A stretch of 64,000 nt of DNA from Corallococcus sicarius (GTDB lineage: Bacteria; Myxococcota; Myxococcia; Myxococcales; Myxococcaceae), in contig NZ_RAWG01000010.1 in the NCBI RefSeq assembly GCF_003611735.1, positions 1-64,000 of the forward strand. Reading direction: 5' to 3'. Shown in pieces: positions 36,201 to 60,890 of the stretch. The notes under the pieces are model-generated. The model was not told the origin of the DNA. It made no database searches and saw nothing but the letters and a program-made list of their open reading frames with translations. Each line of letters opens with the position of its first letter. The first letter of the stretch is position 1. Made by a program: the position numbers and the translations under genes.

Positions 36201-38642
36201 CGCCGCGTCCGGGCCCGGACCAGTGAGGTGAGGTCCGTCCCCGGGCCCACCTCCAGGAGGACGCTGCATCCATCACCCAGGAGCACCTCCAGTCCCTCGG
36301 CGAAGCGGACCGGCTGGCGCATCTGCCGGGCCCAGTACGCGGGGTCGGTGGCCTCCTCGGGGCGGATCCACGTGCCGGTGAGGCTGGACACGAAGGACAG
36401 CTCCGGCTTCTTGAGGCGCAGCGAGGACACCGCCCGCGCCAGGTCCGGCATCAGCGGCTCCACGGCGCTGGAGTGGAACGCATGGGCCGCGGGCAGGCGC
36501 ACCACGCCCACGCCGCGCCCGGAGAGCACGCCCTGCAACGACTCGATGGCCACCACCGGGCCGGAGACAACGCACCGGCCCTCGCCGTTGACGGCCGCCA
36601 GCGCGACGCCGTCTTTGAGCAGCGGCAGCACCTCCGCCTCCTCCAGCGCCACCGCGAGCATCGCCCCGGGAGGCAGCCGCGCCATCAGCGCGCCACGCAC
36701 CACCGCGAGCCGCAGTCCGTCCTCGGGCGACAGCACGCCGGCCACGCAGGCCGCGGCGTATTCGCCATAGCTGTGCCCCAGAAGCGCATGGGGCCGCACG
36801 CCCCAGGACATCCAGAGCCGGGCCAGCGAGTGCTCGACGATGAAGAGCCCGGGCAGCGCCACGCGTGGGTCCGCGAGCTTCCGGGCCACGGCCTCCTCCT
36901 GGCCTTCCACGGGCAGGAGGAGCGCACGCACCTCGGCCGCGAGCGACGGCTCCAGCCGGGCCAGCGCCGCGTCCACGTCCTTGCGGAAGCCCGGCTCGGC
37001 CGCGTGAAGCTCGCGGGCCATGCCCACGGCCTGCGCGCCCTGCCCCGGGAAGAGGAAGGCCACCCGGCGATTGCGGCCTGCCTCCACCGCCGCGGGCTTG
37101 CGCAGCCGCTCCGCCAGCTCGGCCCCATCCGCCGCCACCACCGCGCGGCGGTGCTCGAAGGCGCGGCGGCCCACGTTGCGCGTGAAGGCCACGTCCTCCA
37201 TCGCGAGGCCCGGCGCGGCTTCCACATGCGCGGCCAGGTCGCGCGCCATCGCCTCCAGGGCGGACGGAGTGCGCGCGGACAGGGTCACCACGTGCAGCGG
37301 GCGATGGCTGTGCGTGCGTGCCGCCTGCGCAGGAGCCTCCTCCACCACCACGTGGGCATTGGTGCCGCCAATGCCGAAGGAGCTCACGCCCGCCCGGCGC
37401 GGCGCGTCCCCGCGCGGCCACGGCTTCAGCGCCGTGTTGACGAAGAAGGGGCTGCGCGCGAAGTCGATCTCCGGGTTGGGCTGCTCGAAGTGAAGGCTCG
37501 GTGGCAGCTCGCCATGCTGGAGCGACAGCACCACCTTGATGAGTCCGGCCACACCGGCCGCCGCGTCCAGGTGTCCCAGGTTCGTCTTGAGCGAACCGAT
37601 GCCGCAGTAGCCCGTGCGCTCCGTCGTCTTGCGGAAGGCCCGCGTCAGCGCGGCGATCTCGATGGGGTCCCCGAGCGACGTGCCGGTGCCATGGGCCTCC
37701 ACGTACCCGATGTCGTCACCGCCCAGGCCCGCGTAGGCCAGCGCGTCCGCGATGACCTCCGTCTGGCCCTCGATGCTGGGCGCGGTGTAGCCGACCTTCT
37801 GCTGGCCGTCGTTGTTGACGGCGGAGCCCTTGATGACGGCGCGGATGGTGTCGCCGTCCCGCAGCGCATCCGCGAGCAGCTTGAGCACCACCACGCCCGC
37901 GCCGTTGCCCGCGACGGTGCCACCGGCGCGGTGATCGAAGGCGCGGCAGTGCCCGTCCGGCGAGAAGATGAGCCCCTCCTGGTGCAGGTAGCCCGTGCGC
38001 TGAGGGCTGGCGATGCGCACCGCGCCAGCGAGCGCGATGTCCGACTGCCGCGTCAGCAGGCTCTGGCAGGCCATGTGGATGGCGACGAGGCCCGTGGAGC
38101 AGGCGGTGTACACGGCGATGCTCTCGCCCCGGAGCTGGAGCTTGAAGGACGCCTTCATCGCCAGGCTCTCCGGGCCCGCGGTGGCCAGCTCCAGCCCGGC
38201 GCCCGGATCCTTGCGAGCCTCGCCCAGCAGGTTCAGCAGGTGACCCGACGCGCCCGCGCCCGCGTAGAGCGAGATGCGGCCCTTGTAGCGCGTGGGGTCA
38301 TACGCCGCGTCCTCGAGCGCCGCCCACGCGCACTGGAGGAACACGCGCTGCTGCGGATCCATCCACTGCGCCTCACGCAGCGGGATGTCGAAGAAGCCAT
38401 GGTCGAAGCCGTCCGCGCCTTCGAGGATGCCGCCAGCGCGGATGAAGCGCGGGTGGTTCCACAGCTCCTCTGGAAGGAGCGGCGAGCGCTCCAGCTCCGA
38501 CTCGGAGAAGAACGAGATGGACTCCACGCCCCCACGGACGTTGTTCCAGAAGTCCTTCAGGTCGCGAGCACCCGGGAAGCGCCCCGCCATGCCGATGACC
38601 GCGATGTCGTTGCCGGTGTCTTCGCCCTGCACGTCGTCACCC

Positions 38643-38650
<8 letters not shown>
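24026..38650 (-). CDS. Gene B: hybrid PKS-NRPS, (KS-AT-ACP)-(C-A*[LLM])-(C-A-PCP-E)-(C-A-PCP)
   Basis: This is a 4874-residue hybrid synthase. Order: KS (Cys184, His320, His360), AT (Ser627 in GHSYGE; HAFH at 723-726, the malonyl-type signature), ACP (Ser950), C, a decayed adenylation domain containing an LLM (about 1722-2071), C, A, PCP (Ser3277), E, C, A, PCP (Ser4792). It extends the chain from gene A with one malonate and adds two amino acids, predicted D-aromatic and beta-alanine. I chose the ATG at 38650 over an in-frame start at 38725. The 38650 start has AGAGGG 10 nt upstream, overlaps the gene A stop by only 8 bp (ATGACTGA), and leaves the usual short leader before the KS. The longer form would overlap gene A by 83 bp. 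No KR, DH or ER is present. The C-terminus is an acidic segment (LSDEELDALLD) that could dock with gene C. Confidence 0.96.
27275..31835 (-). other. Module 7 of gene B: C-A-PCP-E, D-aromatic residue
   Basis: The C domain has HHIASDGWS near 31395. The A domain is complete (YTSGSTGTPKG, GFDASVLE, NGYGPTEASVC, YRTGD, SGKVDRH). The code is D-A-L-T-I-A-G-V-C-K, which resembles Phe/Tyr/Trp-type codes such as the gramicidin synthetase PheA code DAWTIAAICK. The exact residue is uncertain. The PCP (FFELGGDSI, Ser3277) is followed by an E domain (about 27330-28680) with HHLAVDGVS and GYGLLRHL, so a D residue is predicted. Confidence 0.82.
31840..35655 (-). other. Module 6 of gene B: C domain plus decayed A domain carrying an LLM, no carrier protein
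   Basis: The C domain keeps both histidines (1145-1146) and Asp1150, but the motif ends HHIASDT with Thr in place of Gly. The A domain keeps recognisable A1/A2 segments (TWRELAAQAHGLAARLKQ, VLEAGGACLPV). At A3 the TSGSTGxPKG loop is replaced by VPAPEALGGQGRVMLSHRN. After the LLM only fragments remain: TLRCAPSQARALAELPG, GPVPVGVVGELALGG, and FLTGQRARF for A7. A5 (YGPTE), the rest of the C-terminal subdomain and the PxGKxDR lysine region are missing. No PCP follows; a linker rich in Ala/Pro/Thr leads to the next C domain. The adenylation function is almost certainly lost. Confidence 0.88.
32440..33485 (-). other. Luciferase-like flavin monooxygenase domain inside the decayed A domain (module 6)
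   Basis: The insertion runs from PLDFSLSYFANDEDSLG to about CLVDFGVELEPMMSSL. It keeps the family features seen in the module 1 copy: EGAKFADSHGFAAIWTPERR, FGGLYPQPSVVGG, RAGSVVLPLHDPIEVAEQWS, GRVGISFATGWHANDF and ELPVWLTSTGNPETFRKAG. Its reading frame and conserved blocks are intact while the surrounding A domain has eroded, which suggests selection acts on the oxygenase. It follows the PKS ACP directly in domain order, so the ACP-bound beta-keto intermediate is a likely substrate (inference). Confidence 0.9.
35660..38640 (-). other. Module 5 of gene B: non-reducing PKS module KS-AT-ACP
   Basis: The KS has YTACSTGL (Cys184), EAHGTGT (His320) and KTNLGH (His360), so its catalytic triad is complete. 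The AT has GQGAQ, GHSYGEYAA (Ser627) and HAFH (723-726), the form associated with malonyl-CoA. The ACP has FLELGGNSL (Ser950). No ketoreductase or dehydratase lies between AT and ACP, so the direct product should be a beta-keto thioester built on the valine of module 4. Confidence 0.92.
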
Positions 38651-55862
<17,212 letters not shown>

Positions 55863-55969
55863 GATGTGGGGCTGGAAGAAGCCTGGGTCCCTTCGCTGGA
55901 GAACGGCGCGCAGCTTAAGCTATGAGGGCGAGGAAGCCGGTTCTCTTACTGGCGGAAGGAACCCACGGC
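55863..55969. promoter_or_regulatory. Divergent intergenic region between gene A and the exporter
   Basis: These 107 bp are the only place for promoters driving both the megasynthase genes (minus) and the exporter (plus). A perfect 10-bp palindrome, AGCTTAAGCT, lies at 55912-55921 in an otherwise GC-rich stretch and could be an operator or an AT-rich core-promoter element. I see no convincing consensus -35/-10 pair, so promoter positions are not assigned. Confidence 0.4.
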
Positions 55970-57628
55970 GTGAACCTGCTCATCCTGTTGCTTCGCAGGT
56001 CACGAGGCACCGTGGCACTGGCGGTGTGTTTTGGTCTCTTGACAGGAGCCGCGAGCGCCGGGCTCATCGCGCGCATCAACGCGGTCCTCTCCAGTGGGGG
56101 CACGCTCGTGGATCGCGGCACGGTCCTCGGCTTCGCCGCGCTGGGAGCGCTGATGCTGGGCTCACGCATCGGAGCACAGCTGTTGCTCACGCGCCTGCAG
56201 ACGAGCACCACGTTCGCGCTGCGGGATCAGCTCAGCCAGCGGATCCTCGCGACGCCGCTGCGCCAGCTGGAAGAGCTGGGCAACCACCGGCTGATGGCGA
56301 CGCTGATCGACGACATCCAGGCCGTCACGCAGGGCCTGCTCTGCATCCCGCCGCTGCTGATCCACTGCGGCATCATCGTGGGTTGCATGACGTACCTGGC
56401 CGTCATGTCGAGGATGGTGTTCGCGGCGCTGTTCATCTTCGCGACGCTGGGAGTCGCCAGCTACCTGCTCCCCATGCGGCACATCATGGGACTGCTGCGG
56501 CACTCGCGTCAGACGAATGACCGGTTCTTCCGCGACCTGCGCTCGCTCACCCAGGGCCTGAAGGAGCTGAAGCTGCACGGAGGAAGGCGCAAGGCGTTCC
56601 TGCTGCAGGAGCTGTTCCCCACCGCCGAGATGCTGAAGCAGCTCCAGACGCGGATCTTCACCCTCCACACGCTCACGACCAGCTGGAGCATGAGCCTGTT
56701 CTTCTTCTTCATCGGGCTGCTGCTCTTCGTGTTGCCGGGGCTCACCCCGGTGTCCGCCTCCACGCTGGTGGGCTACACGCTCGCCGTCCTCTACCTCCAG
56801 CAGCCGCTGGAGGCCTCCATGACGCTGCTGCCCATGTTGAGCGCGGGAACGGTGGCGCTGCGCCACATCGACACGTTGGCGCTGGATCCCGCGGGGGCCG
56901 CGAGCGAACCGCTCCCGTCAGGCCCCGAGGAGGCCCCTGCCCCTCCGTCCCGCATCGACCTGGTGGGGGTCACGCACGCGTACCGCCGCGAGGGAGAGGA
57001 CACGCCCTTCACGCTGGGCCCCATCGACCTGACGCTCAGGCCGGGGGAGCTGCTCTTCATCGTGGGCGGCAACGGCAGTGGAAAGACGACGTTGGCCAAG
57101 CTGATCACAGGCCTGTATGCGCCAGAGTCCGGCGAGGTCCGTGTCGACGGGCGGCCCGTGACGGAGGCAGGCCGGGAGCGCTACCGCCAGCTGTTCGCGA
57201 CGGTGTTCTCCGACTTCCACCTCTTCGACTCACTGCTCGGCCTGGCCGGGGGAGCAAAATCAGACAAGGCCCGTGCGTACCTGGAGCGGCTCCAGTTGCA
57301 GCGCAAGGTGCGCATCGACGAGAACGGCAAGCTCTCCACCACGGACCTGTCCGCGGGCCAGCGCAAACGGCTGGCGCTGCTGACGGCATACCTGGAGGAC
57401 CGCCCCGTGTACCTCTTCGACGAGTGGGCTGCGGACCAGGACCCCCACTTCAAGGAGGTCTTCTACCGGGAGCTGCTGCCGGACCTGAAGGCCGAGGGGA
57501 AGGCCGTGGTCGTCATCAGTCACGACAACCGTTACTTCGACGTAGCGGACCGGCTGGTAAAGCTGGAGTCCGGCGCCATCGTCTCGGAAGAGTCCGCGGG
57601 CAGCCCACAACGGCTGACGGGCGCGTGA
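55970..57628 (+). CDS. SyrD/PvdE-type peptide-export ABC transporter (fused TMD-NBD)
   Basis: This is a half-size exporter with a transmembrane domain followed by an ATPase domain. The six-helix region occupies about residues 1-320 (for example VALAVCFGLLTGAASAGLIA, and SLFFFFIGLLLFVL near 240). The ATPase has Walker A GGNGSGKTT (about 366), signature LSAGQRKRLA (about 461) and Walker B VYLFDEWAADQ (about 481). The organisation and length fit the cyclic-peptide/siderophore exporter family that moves NRPS products across the inner membrane. I chose the GTG at 55970 (552 aa) over the ATG at 55922. The GTG has GGAAGGA 9 nt upstream and gives the family-like start MNLLILLLRRSR; the ATG has no ribosome site. 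It is divergent from gene A, so it most likely exports the lipopeptide made by genes A-C. It converges on the CBS gene 16 bp downstream. Confidence 0.92.
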   Translation: MNLLILLLRRSRGTVALAVCFGLLTGAASAGLIARINAVLSSGGTLVDRGTVLGFAALGALMLGSRIGAQLLLTRLQTSTTFALRDQLSQRILATPLRQLEELGNHRLMATLIDDIQAVTQGLLCIPPLLIHCGIIVGCMTYLAVMSRMVFAALFIFATLGVASYLLPMRHIMGLLRHSRQTNDRFFRDLRSLTQGLKELKLHGGRRKAFLLQELFPTAEMLKQLQTRIFTLHTLTTSWSMSLFFFFIGLLLFVLPGLTPVSASTLVGYTLAVLYLQQPLEASMTLLPMLSAGTVALRHIDTLALDPAGAASEPLPSGPEEAPAPPSRIDLVGVTHAYRREGEDTPFTLGPIDLTLRPGELLFIVGGNGSGKTTLAKLITGLYAPESGEVRVDGRPVTEAGRERYRQLFATVFSDFHLFDSLLGLAGGAKSDKARAYLERLQLQRKVRIDENGKLSTTDLSAGQRKRLALLTAYLEDRPVYLFDEWAADQDPHFKEVFYRELLPDLKAEGKAVVVISHDNRYFDVADRLVKLESGAIVSEESAGSPQRLTGA

Positions 57629-57644
57629 AGCGCGGCGCGGCGCC

Positions 57645-58067
57645 TCAAGGCCCCTGATTCTCGCGGACGGCGGCGGCCGTCTGATCCAGCTCCGCGGACA
57701 GCAGCACCAGCACGTCGTCGATGGACACGAGCCCCACCATGCGCCCCAGCTCGTCCACGATGGGCAGGCGGCGCACGCCCCGCTTCTTGAAGGTGAAGAG
57801 CGCCTGGTCGAGCGTGTCGTCCACATGGGCGACCGCGGGCCGGGGCGACATGACGTCCGAGACGGAGACGGCCGTGGCATCGCTCCGCTCGGCGACCACC
57901 CGGGTGACGATGTCCCGGTCGGTCAGCATGCCCACCGGGCGCAGCTCCTCCCCGACGACGACGAGCGCGCCGACGTGCCGGTCGCGCAGTTGCTCGGCGG
58001 CTTCGGCTACGCTCTGCGTGGACTGGATGACGGCCACCGTCTTGCGGCAGAACCTTGCGAGCGACAT
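57645..58067 (-). CDS. Two-CBS-domain protein
   Basis: A 140-residue protein made almost entirely of a CBS-domain pair: VGALVVVGEELRPVGMLTDRD in the first repeat, and RRLPIVDELGRMVGLVSIDDV in the second, joined by VSDVMSPRPAVAHV. Such stand-alone pairs typically bind adenine nucleotides and act as regulators or sensors; the partner here is unknown. The ATG at 58067 is preferred to one at 58151: it has AGGGAGG 4 nt upstream, and the extra 28 residues of the longer version look like translated leader. It is monocistronic and points towards the exporter gene. No link to the lipopeptide pathway is apparent. Confidence 0.88.
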   Translation of the reverse strand: MSLARFCRKTVAVIQSTQSVAEAAEQLRDRHVGALVVVGEELRPVGMLTDRDIVTRVVAERSDATAVSVSDVMSPRPAVAHVDDTLDQALFTFKKRGVRRLPIVDELGRMVGLVSIDDVLVLLSAELDQTAAAVRENQGP

Positions 58068-58330
58068 GGCACCTCCCTGGACGCCAGGCCCGTGCGCCCG
58101 GTCGCACGGGTGGATGGCGGGACGCTCCCGCGCACGTCCTCCTCCCGACAAACCAGCGCACCGCCACCGCCAGATGCAACCCGCGGGGATGGAGCGGCGT
58201 GGCGAGCCCCAGCCGTCCCACTCGGAGCCTTCACCCGGGAGACACCGGTCTGCCCTTCAGGGAAGCGGCGTGCGCGCCTTCGCGTGGGCAGCTTCCGCGC
58301 GGAGGGCTGGCCCCTCCAAGGAGCCGACCC

Positions 58331-59173
58331 GTGGAAACGACGCCCCCCTCCCGCGAGCAGCAGCGCCCACCGCATCCTCCGCTGGAGCGACCCACGTCCC
58401 TGCTGGGGCCGGCGGTCGGCATGGGGGTCACCCTGGGCCCTTCGCTGGTGCTCGACCTCGCGTCGGCCTCGGCGACGGCGGCGGTGCTGCTCGGCGCGCG
58501 CCCGCGGAACCGGGCGCTCCGGGCGGCCCTCGTGGTGGCGTCGCTCGCACCCTGGGGCTGGCGGCTCGCCCGCCCGTGGCTGCTGAACTGGGGAGCGGGT
58601 TCGGAGGAGATCACGCGCGCCCTGCCCGGGGACGGGCTCGTCCCCAACCCGGTGGCCGTGAACACGCGGGCCATCACCATCGACGCGCGTCCCGAGGACG
58701 TGTGGCCCTGGCTGGTGCAGATCGGCTACCGCCGCGCGGGCTGGTACAGCTACGACGTGCTGGAGCGGGCCGCGGGGGCCGGCGAGTTCGTCGAAGGCCA
58801 CTCCGCGGACCACATCCACCCGCGGCTCCAGGCACTCGCGGTGGGGGACATCATCCCCATGAGCCGCTGGACGGGGATGCAGGTGGCGGAGCTCGTGCCC
58901 GCGCGGGCCCTCGTCCTGCGGTCGGTGATGGATGACGAGACCCCGACCTGGGGCGTGACGACCTGGGCGTTCGTGCTCGAACCCCTGGGTGAGGGCAGGA
59001 CGCGGCTGCTCGTGCGCGGGCGGACGGGGGGAGATCCGCGCAGGTGGGGGGAGCGGGTGTTCGGTCAGCTCATCGAGTTCCCGCACTTCGTCATGGAGCG
59101 GAAGATGTTGCTCGGTGTGAAGGCGCGCGCCGAGCGGATGGAGCGCTTCGGGGAAACGACCGCCACGGCTTGA
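58331..59173 (+). CDS. SRPBCC-superfamily-like protein with hydrophobic N-terminus
   Basis: This encodes 280 residues. The N-terminal third is hydrophobic (LLGPAVGMGVTLGPSLVLDL and a second segment around LRAALVVASLAPWGW), suggesting membrane association. The remainder resembles a START/Bet v 1-like (SRPBCC) fold: TIDARPEDVWPWLVQIGYRRAGWYSYD near the middle, later WAFVLEPLGEGRTRLLVRGR. Members bind hydrophobic ligands or have no known role; no function is assigned. The GTG at 58331 has AAGGAG 7 nt upstream and is chosen over an ATG at 58055, whose extra 92 residues are rich in Arg/Pro, do not look like a protein, and overlap the start of the divergent CBS gene. Confidence 0.8.
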   Translation: METTPPSREQQRPPHPPLERPTSLLGPAVGMGVTLGPSLVLDLASASATAAVLLGARPRNRALRAALVVASLAPWGWRLARPWLLNWGAGSEEITRALPGDGLVPNPVAVNTRAITIDARPEDVWPWLVQIGYRRAGWYSYDVLERAAGAGEFVEGHSADHIHPRLQALAVGDIIPMSRWTGMQVAELVPARALVLRSVMDDETPTWGVTTWAFVLEPLGEGRTRLLVRGRTGGDPRRWGERVFGQLIEFPHFVMERKMLLGVKARAERMERFGETTATA

Positions 59174-59242
59174 GGCGCCGGGACTGGCACCCGCCACCCG
59201 CGCGCCGCATCGTTTACGTTCACGTCCAAGAGGAGCAACGCC

Positions 59243-59419
59243 ATGCCTGTCTACGAGTTCTTCTGTCGCAAGTGCCGGGAGCCCTTCACCGAGGTCATGA
59301 AGATCAAGGAGCACGATGAGCGGACGCCGGTGTGCCCGCGCTGCCGCGAGGCGAAGGAGGTGGAGAAGCGCCTCTCCGCCGTCCACGCGGTCACCACCAA
59401 GAAGTGGCTCACCTACTGA
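59243..59419 (+). CDS. FmdB-type small zinc-ribbon protein
   Basis: A 58-residue protein beginning MPVYEFFCRKCREPFTEV with two CxxC pairs (CRKC near residue 8, CPRC near 31), the pattern of the FmdB/putative regulatory zinc-ribbon family. The second half is charged and ends TTKKWLTY. It has an excellent ribosome site, AAGAGGAG, 7 nt before the ATG. The role of this family is not well established; a metal-binding regulatory function is usually suggested. Confidence 0.88.
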   Translation: MPVYEFFCRKCREPFTEVMKIKEHDERTPVCPRCREAKEVEKRLSAVHAVTTKKWLTY

Positions 59420-59493
59420 GGCACCCGCCTGTCAGGCCAGCGCCTCCAGGCGACACTCCGCCCCGGCCGCGGGCCCATGGCGGCGCTCTGACG

Positions 59494-59505
59494 GGGTGGC
59501 CACCC
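59494..59505. repeat. 12-bp perfect palindrome upstream of the cytochrome gene
   Basis: GGGTGGCCACCC lies in the 115-bp gap between the zinc-ribbon gene and the cytochrome gene, 29 bp before the latter's ATG. It could be an operator; with no loop and no following T-run it is a poor terminator. In such GC-rich DNA it may be chance. Confidence 0.3.
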
Positions 59506-59534
59506 TTGGCCCCGCTCGAAGCGGAGGTACCGCC

Positions 59535-60812
59535 ATGTCACGGTCTGGGTTGTTCCTCCTGCTCGCGCTGGGTGTCCCGCCGGCCTCCACCGATGCTCCG
59601 GAGGCCATCCAGGCCCTGGCCACCTTCGAGGCCACGCTGGCCGCGAGTGCCCCGGAGGGCACCTCGGGGCTGACGCCCGTGGAGCGGCTCGGCAAGCTGC
59701 TCTTCTTCGACCGCGAGCTCTCCGAGCCCCGGGGTCAGGCCTGCGCCGTCTGCCATGGCCCCGAGGTGGGTTGGACGGGGCCGGACCTGTTCATCAACCT
59801 CACCGGCTCCGTCTACGAGGGCGCCGTGCGGGGGCGCTTCGGCAACCGCAAGCCGCCCTCGTCCGCGTACGCCACCCAGGCGCCCGTCCTCCACCTGGAG
59901 ACCCCCGCGGAGGCGCGCTTCGTGGGCGGCAACTTCTGGGACGGCCGCGCCACCGGCGAGGAGCTGGGCAACCCCGCCGCGGACCAGGCGCAGGGCCCCT
60001 TCCTCAACCCCGTGGAGCAGAACAACCCCAGCGAGGCCGTGGTGGTGGCCAAGGTCTGCGGCGGCCGCTACGGCGACCTCTTCCGCGCCGTCTACGGAGC
60101 CTCCATCTGCGGCGACGTGCCGCACGCCTACGACTCCATCGCCCTGGCCATCGCCGCGTACGAGGGCTCGCGCGAGGTCAACGCCTTCTCCTCGAAGTAC
60201 GACGCGTGGCTCGCGGGCCGCGCCTCGCTCACCCGCCAGGAGCGCTGGGGCCTGCGGCTCTTCGAGGGCAAGGGCCGCTGCTCCAACTGTCACCCGAGCC
60301 GGCCCGGCCCCGGGGGCGAACCGCCGCTCTTCACCGACTACACCTTCGACAACCTGGGCGTGCCGCGCAACCTGTTCAACCCCTGGTACTGGCAGTTCCA
60401 GTTCAACCCGGAGGGGCCCTTCTACGTGGACCTGGGGCTGGGGGCCTTCCTGTTCACGCGCGACGCGTGGGCCCCCTCCGCGCGCGCCAACCTGGGCAAG
60501 GTCAAGGTCCCCACGCTGCGCAACGTGGACAAGCGGCCCTACCCCGGCTTCGTGAAGGCCTATGGCCACAACGGCTACTTCAAGAGCCTGGAGTCCGTCG
60601 TCCACTTCTACAACACACGCGACGTGCTGCCGGTGTGCCTCGCGGGCGTCAGCGGCATCCCCGGCGTGGACTGCTGGCCCGTGCCAGAGGTGGGGCAGAA
60701 CATCAACACCCGCGAGATGGGCGACCTGAAGCTCAACCCCCAGGAGGAGCAGGCCATCGTCGCCTTCATGCGGACGTTGTCGGACGGCTACGAGCGGCGC
60801 GGGGCGGAGTGA
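59535..60812 (+). CDS. Di-haem cytochrome c peroxidase/MauG-family protein
   Basis: A 425-residue exported protein with a short signal-like N-terminus (MSRSGLFLLLALGVPPAS) and two haem c attachment sites, CAVCH (70-74) and CSNCH (249-253). The surrounding sequence fits the di-haem cytochrome c peroxidase family: GKLLFFDRELS before the first haem, NFWDGRATGEELGNPA, KVPTLRNVDKRPYPGFVKAYGHNGYFKSLESVVHFYNTRD, and LNPQEEQAIVAFMRTLSDGY at the end. It probably acts in the periplasm on peroxide or as an oxidase. The ATG at 59535 has GGAGG 7 nt upstream; a longer frame from 59316 overlaps the zinc-ribbon gene and adds Arg-rich non-protein-like sequence. The next gene starts 78 bp downstream on the same strand. 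Confidence 0.93.
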   Translation: MSRSGLFLLLALGVPPASTDAPEAIQALATFEATLAASAPEGTSGLTPVERLGKLLFFDRELSEPRGQACAVCHGPEVGWTGPDLFINLTGSVYEGAVRGRFGNRKPPSSAYATQAPVLHLETPAEARFVGGNFWDGRATGEELGNPAADQAQGPFLNPVEQNNPSEAVVVAKVCGGRYGDLFRAVYGASICGDVPHAYDSIALAIAAYEGSREVNAFSSKYDAWLAGRASLTRQERWGLRLFEGKGRCSNCHPSRPGPGGEPPLFTDYTFDNLGVPRNLFNPWYWQFQFNPEGPFYVDLGLGAFLFTRDAWAPSARANLGKVKVPTLRNVDKRPYPGFVKAYGHNGYFKSLESVVHFYNTRDVLPVCLAGVSGIPGVDCWPVPEVGQNINTREMGDLKLNPQEEQAIVAFMRTLSDGYERRGAE

Positions 60813-60890
60813 AGGCGACGGCGGCGCTGCCTCCGCGCCGCGGTGGGACGCCCCCGCCGTCCCACCCTGAGGTCCGGGCCTGGAGGCGGG

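Noticed and set aside
35660-38640. Ketoreductase or methyltransferase in the PKS module
   Set aside because: The AT is followed within about 200 residues by the ACP; no NAD(P)H- or SAM-binding motif is present.
55922-55969. ATG start for the exporter at 55922
   Set aside because: No Shine-Dalgarno upstream, and the resulting 16 extra residues precede a family-like start served by GGAAGGA.
57629-57644. Terminator between the exporter and the CBS gene
   Set aside because: The 16-bp gap is GC-rich but has no clear stem followed by T residues on either strand.
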